Shown here: one piece after another, positions 23,401-28,102 of the stretch
Layout of the letters: each line of letters begins with the position of its first letter
Numbering within the stretch: position 1 is the first letter of the stretch
NCBI RefSeq assembly: GCF_000716545.1
Contig: NZ_JNWZ01000090.1
Location: 1-28,102 of the forward strand
Length of the DNA: 28,102 nucleotides
Direction of reading: 5' to 3'
From: Kitasatospora phosalacinea
GTDB taxonomy: Bacteria; Actinomycetota; Actinomycetes; Streptomycetales; Streptomycetaceae
Program-made: the position numbers and the translations under genes
The notes under the pieces: generated by a model
Database searches by the model: none
What the model was told of the DNA's origin: nothing
Seen by the model: only the letters and a program-made list of their open reading frames with translations

Positions 23401-25993
23401 GAGCGTCGACAAGGGCGTGCTGTCCAAGCCGGGCCGCTGGATCCGGCTCAACCTCGCGGCCGGCCTCACCGACGCCCAGAAGGCGAAGTTCCCGCACCTG
23501 GCCGGGTACCGGGCGTTCACCGTCGACCCGCGCGACGCCGGCCGGATCACCGACGCGCTGCGCGCCCAGGTGGTGTTCACCGAGCACCTGCCGAGCGGCG
23601 CCGCGCTCGCCGCCACCGGCGTGCAGACCCCCGGCGTGCTGGACGACCTGTACGCGGCCAAGGCGGCCTCCGCGCAGCTCGGCCCGGTGTACTCGGACGG
23701 CAAGGGCAACAACGGCAACGGCAACGGGAACGACAAGGACAAGGACAAGGGCGGCAAGGGCGACCGGCGCAAGGTGACGCTGTCGCTGTGGGCGCCGACC
23801 GCGACCGACGTCGCGGTGCAGCTGTTCGACAAGGCGAGCGGCGGCAGCCCGAAGACCGTGCCGCTGAAGCGCGACGACGCGTCCGGCGTCTGGTCGCTGA
23901 CCGGGGACGCCAAGGACCTGGACGGCAAGTACTACCTGTACCAGGTCAAGGTGTGGGCGCCCAGCGTCCAGAAGACGGTCACCAACCTGGTCACCGACCC
24001 GTACTCGACCGCGCTGGCCGCCGACTCCGAGCGCAGCCTGGTGGCCGACCTGTCCTCGGCCGCGACCAAGCCCGAGGGCTGGGACCAGCACCGCAGTCCG
24101 GAGGCGATCCCGGCGGTGAAGCAGCAGATCCAGGAGCTGCACGTGCGGGACTTCTCGTCCGCCGACAGCACCGTGCCGGCCGACGAGCGCGGCACCTACC
24201 TGGCGTTCACGCGGTCCAAGTCGGCGGGCATGCGGCACCTCGAGGAGCTGGCCAAGGCCGGGGTGACCACCGTCCACCTGCTGCCGACCTTCGACATCGC
24301 CACCATCCGGGAGAACCGGGCCGACCAGAAGCTCCCGGCCTGCGACCTGACCGCGCTGGCGGCGGACTCCGAGAAGCAGCAGGAGTGCGTGGCGGCCGTG
24401 CAGGCCGACGACGCCTACAACTGGGGCTACGACCCGCTGCACTACACCGTGCCGGAGGGCTCGTACGCCACGGACCCGAACGGCACCGCGCGCACCGAGC
24501 AGTTCCGCGCGATGGTGCAGGCGATGCACGAGGCGGGCCTGCGGGTGGTGCTGGACGTGGTGTACAACCACACCGCGGCCGCCGGGCAGGACGACAAGTC
24601 GGTGCTCGACCGGATCGTCCCCGGCTACTACCAGCGGCTCAGCGACAGCGGGAAGGTCACCACCGACTCCTGCTGCGCCGACACCGCGCCCGAGCACGCC
24701 ATGATGAACAAGCTGGTCGTGGACTCGGTGGTGACCTGGGCCAAGCAGTACCGGGTGGACGGCTTCCGGTTCGACCTGATGGGCCTGGACCCGAAGTCGA
24801 CCATGCTGGACGTGCAGTCCGCGCTGCGGGCGCTGACCCCGCAGAAGGACGGCGTGAGCGGGAAGGACGTCTTCCTGTACGGCGAGGGCTGGAACTTCGG
24901 CACCGTCGCCAACGACGCCCGGTTCGTCCAGGCCACCCAGGCCAACATGGCCGGCACCGGCATCGCGACCTTCAACGACCGGATCCGGGACGCCGGGCGC
25001 GGCGGCAACTACGAGCTGTCCTCGGCCCCGCAGCAGGGCTTCGCGTCGGGCCTGTTCACCGACCCGAACGGCTCGGCCGACAACGGCACCCCCGAGCAGC
25101 AGAAGGCCCGGCTGCTGCACCAGATGGACCAGGTGAAGGTCGGCCTGACCGGCAACCTGGCGGCGTACCGGTTCACCGACAGCAGCGGGAAGCCGGTCAC
25201 CGGCGGCGGCGTCGACTACAACGGCTCGCCGACCGGCTACGCGGCCGCTCCCGGCGAGGCGGTGGAGTACCTGGACGCGCACGACAACGCGGACCTGTAC
25301 GACGCGCTGGCCTTCAAGCTGCCGCAGGGCACCTCGCCCGCCGACCGGGCCCGGATGCAGGCGCTCGGCCTGTCGCTGACCGCGCTGAGCCAGGGCCCGG
25401 GCTTCGCCCAGGCCGGCAGCGACCTGCTGCGCTCCAAGTCGCTGGACGCCAACTCCTTCGACTCCGGCGACTGGTTCAACGCGATCAACTGGGACTGCGA
25501 GCTCGGCAACGGCTGGGGGCGCGGCCTGCCGATGGCGGCCGACAACCAGTCGATGTGGGCCCGCGACAAGCAGCTGCTGGCCGACCCGAAGCTGCGGATG
25601 GGCTGCAACGAGACGGGCGCCGGCACCGCCATCTACCAGCAGTTCCTGAAGATCCGTCAGTCCTCGCCGCTGTTCGCGCTGGCCAGCACGGCGGAGGTGC
25701 AGCGCCGGCTGTCCTTCCCGCTGTCCGGCACCGCGGGGGAGAACCCGGGCGTGATCACCATGCACCTGGACGGCACCGGCCTGAAGGGCGCCGAGAAGGG
25801 CATCACGGTGGTCTTCAACGCCACCCCGACCGTGCAGAACCAGACCGTGGCGGGCCTGCGCGGCAGCAAGCAGGAACTGCACAAGGTGCAGGCCAAGGGT
25901 AGCGACCCGGTGGTCAAGCAGGCAGCCTTCGACCCGGCCTCGGGAACCTTCACGGTGCCGGGCCGGACGGTGGCGGTGTTCGTCCAGAACTGA
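20417..25993 (+). CDS. Secreted bifunctional alpha-amylase / type I pullulanase (amylopullulanase)
   Basis: The 1858-residue exoenzyme starts at GTG 20417 with GAGGGAG upstream. A signal peptide (basic RRPGR, then a hydrophobic stretch ending near ALAAAAPA, residue about 45) is followed by an alpha-amylase GH13 domain. Its sites are DVITNHT (about 190), nucleophile D325 (GFRIDTVKH), acid E359 (FGEVY) and D430 (GNHD). Two CBM41-like starch-binding modules follow (about 737-840 and 847-945), each opening with the pattern HYxRxDGxYxGW. Next are a pullulanase N2-like domain, a Gly/Asn/Lys/Asp linker (about 1094-1118), a CBM48-like module and a pullulanase GH13. The latter has YNWGYDP, D1380, D1453 (GFRFDLMG), E1490 (YGEGW) and D1623 (DAHDN). 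Both catalytic sets look intact, so it should cut alpha-1,4 and alpha-1,6 bonds. A hairpin follows. Confidence 0.95.
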   Translation: MADAPFRPQRRTTPYRRPGRAAVLVAVSLIAATLGAAPLAAAAPAKPAAPPSDKELAATAARHDLTREQFYFVLPDRFANGSTGNDTGGITGGRMDNGLDPADKGFYHGGDLQGLIDKLDYVQDLGTTAIWMAPIFKNQPVQGAGADASAGYHGYWITDFTQVDPHFGTNAQLKELIDKAHKRGIKVFFDVITNHTADVIDYAEKTYDYRSEGAYPTLDADGNPVDETAVADARAQWPNTTKDSFPYTPVLRDRAGATAKTPSWLNDPSLYHNRGNSTFVGESATEGDFSGLDDLDTQNPEVVAGMEKIYQQWVAETGVDGFRIDTVKHVNLAFWEQWAPALKQFAAQQGNKKFFMFGEVYSGDPAVTSPYVTKGKLQATLDFAFQEAARKYVSQNGSAKALSELYAQDYRYTTADTDAYELPTFLGNHDMGRFGSFLQSDNPGAPGDALLAKDRLANELQFLTRGQPVVYYGDEQGFTGAGGDKDARQDMFASRTPSYNSDTVIGGASGSKDRYGEDGALYRGIAGLAKLRKDNPALADGAQVERYAADGPGVYAFSRIDAKEQVEYLVAVNNAAEPKTVTLDTFSAGMDFDGLYGTGGKVTSGADGRATVTVPAMSSVVLKAEHKLAKPAAGPSITAVAPADGSYGTVTLGANVPGGGFNRVTFAAQVGDGAWQTLGTADNGVYRVTRNLDGVAPGTVVRFKAVVEDSAGRLASTTGQFTTGQQAPTPAPSAVTREYAVVHYQREDGDYDGWNLYTWGDIADGEATTWPDGHGFVGRDAYGAFAYVKLKGGASDVGFVVEKNGTKDVDQDRHVDVSATGEVWIKEGDATVRTANPDAAQPVPEGKAVIHYRRADGNYTGWGLHDWTGAATPTDWGNPLVPARQDAFGAVFEVPLAEGATSLSYIIHNGGDKDLPQDQSLDFATSGREIWIIGGQEGHLLPQSAGTSSQLDLGSAKAQWIDARTVVVPANYGAADAQLKGGTSAQLIYDPEGGLSVDKGVLSKPGRWIRLNLAAGLTDAQKAKFPHLAGYRAFTVDPRDAGRITDALRAQVVFTEHLPSGAALAATGVQTPGVLDDLYAAKAASAQLGPVYSDGKGNNGNGNGNDKDKDKGGKGDRRKVTLSLWAPTATDVAVQLFDKASGGSPKTVPLKRDDASGVWSLTGDAKDLDGKYYLYQVKVWAPSVQKTVTNLVTDPYSTALAADSERSLVADLSSAATKPEGWDQHRSPEAIPAVKQQIQELHVRDFSSADSTVPADERGTYLAFTRSKSAGMRHLEELAKAGVTTVHLLPTFDIATIRENRADQKLPACDLTALAADSEKQQECVAAVQADDAYNWGYDPLHYTVPEGSYATDPNGTARTEQFRAMVQAMHEAGLRVVLDVVYNHTAAAGQDDKSVLDRIVPGYYQRLSDSGKVTTDSCCADTAPEHAMMNKLVVDSVVTWAKQYRVDGFRFDLMGLDPKSTMLDVQSALRALTPQKDGVSGKDVFLYGEGWNFGTVANDARFVQATQANMAGTGIATFNDRIRDAGRGGNYELSSAPQQGFASGLFTDPNGSADNGTPEQQKARLLHQMDQVKVGLTGNLAAYRFTDSSGKPVTGGGVDYNGSPTGYAAAPGEAVEYLDAHDNADLYDALAFKLPQGTSPADRARMQALGLSLTALSQGPGFAQAGSDLLRSKSLDANSFDSGDWFNAINWDCELGNGWGRGLPMAADNQSMWARDKQLLADPKLRMGCNETGAGTAIYQQFLKIRQSSPLFALASTAEVQRRLSFPLSGTAGENPGVITMHLDGTGLKGAEKGITVVFNATPTVQNQTVAGLRGSKQELHKVQAKGSDPVVKQAAFDPASGTFTVPGRTVAVFVQN
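23697..23771 (+). repeat. Low-complexity Gly/Asn then Lys/Asp linker inside the amylopullulanase gene
   Basis: Short repeats of GGC/AAC codons, then AAC/GAC/AAG codons, encode NNGNGNGNDKDKDKGG-type sequence. It is a flexible, highly charged hinge between the N2-like domain and the CBM48-like module. Such simple repeats can change length by slippage in 6-bp steps without breaking the frame. Confidence 0.8.
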
Positions 25994-26010
25994 TGGTTTC
26001 CCCGCGGTAA

Positions 26011-26040
26011 CAGGGGCCTCACCTCCGGGTGGGGCCCCTG
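26011..26040 (+). terminator. Terminator of the amylopullulanase gene
   Basis: Arms 26011-26023 and 26028-26040 form a 13-bp stem with one G-T pair and a 4-nt loop (TCCG), 17 bases past the stop codon. There is no T-tract. Confidence 0.75.
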
Positions 26041-26433
26041 GCCGGGTTGGCCGAAAACCGGCGCCGCGCGACGGGGCGCGGTACGGGCCTTCCCGACGGC
26101 GTCCCACATGCCGGACCGTGCGGGGCCGCCGGCGCGGCCGGGGCGCGGTCGTTAATCGGTCATTCCATGGCATGCATCTGTCATTCGCCGGGTGTTTGCT
26201 GCCACGATTCCCCCGGCTGCGAACCGACAAGTAACCCCGACTCCCGCCGATGGAGCCCGCCCCAGGCCACCGGCGCCCGCAGCCCGGCACGCGCACCCCA
26301 CGTGGCCGGCACCGCGTACGTGCACGCACCCCGCGCCGCGAACCGGCGGCAGGGGCCCCCGCTGCGCCGCAACCGCGGCCAGATACTCTCAACCGCTCGT
26401 GACCCCGCGACGGTCGGTAAAGAGGAGTTCCGC
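26041..26433. other. 393-bp leader region of the metalloprotease gene
   Basis: No gene is visible. A lower-GC stretch (about 26150-26240) contains the heptamer GTCATTC twice, at 26159-26165 and 26180-26186, exactly 21 bp (two helical turns) apart. GCATGC lies between them. Nearer the gene a GATACTCT element offers a -10 box, TACTCT (26384-26389), without a clear -35. The RBS GAGGAG is 6 bases before the ATG at 26434. The frame of the protease is open through most of this region, but the upstream codons look non-coding. Confidence 0.45.
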
Positions 26434-28102
26434 ATGTCTCGCCCCACGCATGCCCGCGTGAGCATGGCCGCCCTCGCGGCCACCACCGCCCTGCTGGTGA
26501 CCGCGATACCCGTGGCGGTGGCCCAGGCCACTCCGTCCGTCCCCCTGGCGTCCAATCAGGTCGCCGCCCAGCAGGCCGCCGCCGGGAAGGCCCAGCTGAT
26601 CTCCGACGCGGGCAGCCGCTCCGCCGGCTTCGCCCAGAGCCTGGGCCTCGGCGCCCAGGAGAAGCTGGTGGTCAAGGACGCGTCCAAGGACGCCGACGGC
26701 ACCCAGCACTTCCGCTACGAGCGCACCTACGGCGGACTCCCCGTGCTCGGCGGCGACCTGATCGTCCACCAGGCCGCCAACGGCAGCACCAAGGGCGTCG
26801 ACCGGGCCTCCACCGCCTCGCTGGACGGCCTGTCCACCACCCCCAAGCTGGCCGCCGCCAAGGGCCAGGCCACCGCGCTGGCCGCGCAGGCCGGCTCCGC
26901 CCTGGACACCGCGCCCCGGCTGGTGGTCTGGGCCGCCGACAACCACCCCCGGCTGGCCTGGGAGACCGTGGTCTCCGGCGTCCAGGAGGACGGCACCCCG
27001 AGCAAGCTGCACGTGGTCACCGACGCCACCAGCGGGGACGTGATCCAGAAGTGGGAGGGCGTGCAGACCGGCACCGGCAACGGCGTCTTCGTCGGCAGCG
27101 TCACCCTCGGCACCTCGCAGTCCGGGTCCAACTACCAGCTCAAGGACCCGACCCGCGGCAACATGTACACCACCAACCTGAACAACGGGACCAGCGGCAC
27201 CGGCACGCTGTACTCGAAGACCACCGACAGCTGGGGCGACGGCACCGTCTCCAACAAGGAGTCCGCGGCCGTCGACGCCCACTACGGCGTCGCGATGACC
27301 TGGGACTACTACAAGAACACCTTCGGCCGCAGCGGCATCCGCGGCGACGGCGTCGGCGCGTACAGCCGGGTCCACTACGGCAGCAACTACGTCAACGCGT
27401 TCTGGGAAACCTGCCCAAGGACAACCCGGACTACCTGATCGGCGAGCTGATCAACATCAACGGCGACGGCACGCCGCTGCGCTACATGGACAAGCCCTCC
27501 AAGGACGGCTCCTCCGCCGACTCCTGGTACAGCGGCGTCGGCAACCTCGACGTCCACTACTCATCCGGCGTCGGCAACCACCTCTTCTACCTGCTGGCCG
27601 AGGGCAGCGGCGCCAAGACCGTCAACGGCGTCAGCTACAACTCGCCGACCGCCAACGGCATCACCGTCACCGGCATCGGCCGGGACAAGGCGGCCGCCAT
27701 CTGGTACCGGGCGCTCACCACCTACTGGACCTCCACCACCAACTACGCCAGCGCCCGGGCCGGCATGCTCTCCGCCGCCACCGACCTGTACGGCTCCGGC
27801 TCGGCCGAGTACAACGCCACCGCCACCGCCTGGGCCGCCGTCAACGTCGGCTCGCTGCCCAGCACCGGCGGCCCGACCGTCACCAGCCCCGGCAACCAGT
27901 CGACCGCGGTCAACGGCTCGGTCAGCCTGCAGATCAAGGCCACCGGCGGCACCGCGCCGCTCAGCTACTCGGCCACCGGGCTGCCCACCGGCGGCGGCAC
28001 CGGCTGCACCCCCGCCCAGCTGCTCGGCAACCCCGGCTTCGAGACCGGCAGCGCCAGCCCCTGGACCGCCTCCTCCGGCGTGGTCGACAACTCCTCCTCC
28101 GA
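26434..28102 (+). pseudogene. M4 (thermolysin-like) secreted metalloprotease, catalytic site deleted and frameshifted, 3' end outside window
   Basis: The gene opens normally: strong RBS GAGGAG, signal peptide (MSRPTHARVSMAALAATTAL to about AVAQA), an FTP/PepSY-like propeptide, then the M4 fold with AVDAHYGVAMTWDYYKNTF and VHYGSNYVNAFW. Directly after NAFW (base 27405) the sequence jumps to what reads, in another frame, as NLPKDNPDYLIGELIN. Compared with thermolysin about 65 residues are gone, including HExxH and the downstream NEAxSD zinc ligand. The original frame stops at TGA 27436-27438. The second frame then stays open to the window end and keeps DVHYSSGVGNHLFYLLAEG with the catalytic His, GIGRDKAAAIWYRALT, an Ig-like segment and a lectin-like NPGFETG. 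The Ig-like segment also appears about 45 residues short. Genuine decay or an assembly error are both possible. Confidence 0.85.

Noticed and set aside
20297..26392. 2031-residue open frame on the minus strand opposite the amylopullulanase
   Set aside because: It is an artefact of high GC: the composition is Val/Gly/Arg/Ala/His-rich without domains, while the plus strand encodes a clear two-domain GH13 enzyme.
1..28102. Mobile element, prophage, CRISPR, tRNA or toxin-antitoxin signatures
   Set aside because: I saw no transposase, integrase, regular spaced repeats, tRNA-like cloverleaf or attachment-site duplication. The gene content is mostly conserved housekeeping and exoenzyme functions.

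Overview
The window is very GC-rich actinobacterial DNA with the codon bias and gene set of the Streptomycetaceae (Streptomyces or Kitasatospora). Supporting signs are a SARP/AfsR-type regulator, DrrAB-type ABC genes, the GlnA2/GlnE neighbourhood, and secreted starch- and protein-degrading enzymes. It is mostly conserved chromosomal DNA rather than a mobile island. I see no rRNA, tRNA, CRISPR array, transposase or integrase.

Layout. 1-4451: the 3' part of a SARP/AfsR-family ATPase regulator (+) converges on a two-gene DrrAB-like ABC exporter (-). A perfect 15-bp hairpin lies in the shared 3' region. Three TGACAGC heptads spaced exactly 11 bp apart sit just in front of the exporter, the layout that SARP proteins recognise. 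4550-5425: panB (-), pantothenate synthesis. 5426-8004: a 249-bp divergent control region with a four-copy 11-bp tandem repeat and a 19-bp perfect palindrome over the -10 box, then a 14-TM MFS exporter and the TetR repressor that probably binds the palindrome. 8168-10198: a membrane-anchored EEP phosphoesterase (+) facing a PrmC-related methyltransferase (-), with a possible 37-residue gene in front of the latter. 10222-11967: nadE (-), with a likely leaderless promoter.

12209-19065: nitrogen block. A GlnA2-type glutamine synthetase-like enzyme that lacks the adenylylation tyrosine is followed by a strong terminator. Next come a small conserved hypothetical gene, about 620 bp with no intact gene, an acyltransferase (-), and glnE, the glutamine synthetase adenylyltransferase. 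A 25-bp stem-loop closes glnE and the convergent PAP2-type membrane phosphatase (19146-20159, -).

20417-25993: a giant secreted enzyme of 1858 residues with two complete GH13 catalytic domains (alpha-amylase type plus type I pullulanase) separated by CBM41 and CBM48-like modules. A LacI/MalR-like operator lies inside its promoter. 26434 to the window end: a secreted M4 (thermolysin-like) metalloprotease that has lost about 65 codons, including both parts of the zinc site, with a frameshift at the junction. Its C-terminal Ig-like domain also appears shortened.

The candidates most worth a second look are the broken M4 protease, the 11-bp-period arrays at 4473-4501 and 5544-5587, and the unexplained segment at 14115-14737. 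I did not find clear evidence for a wholly new biological system.
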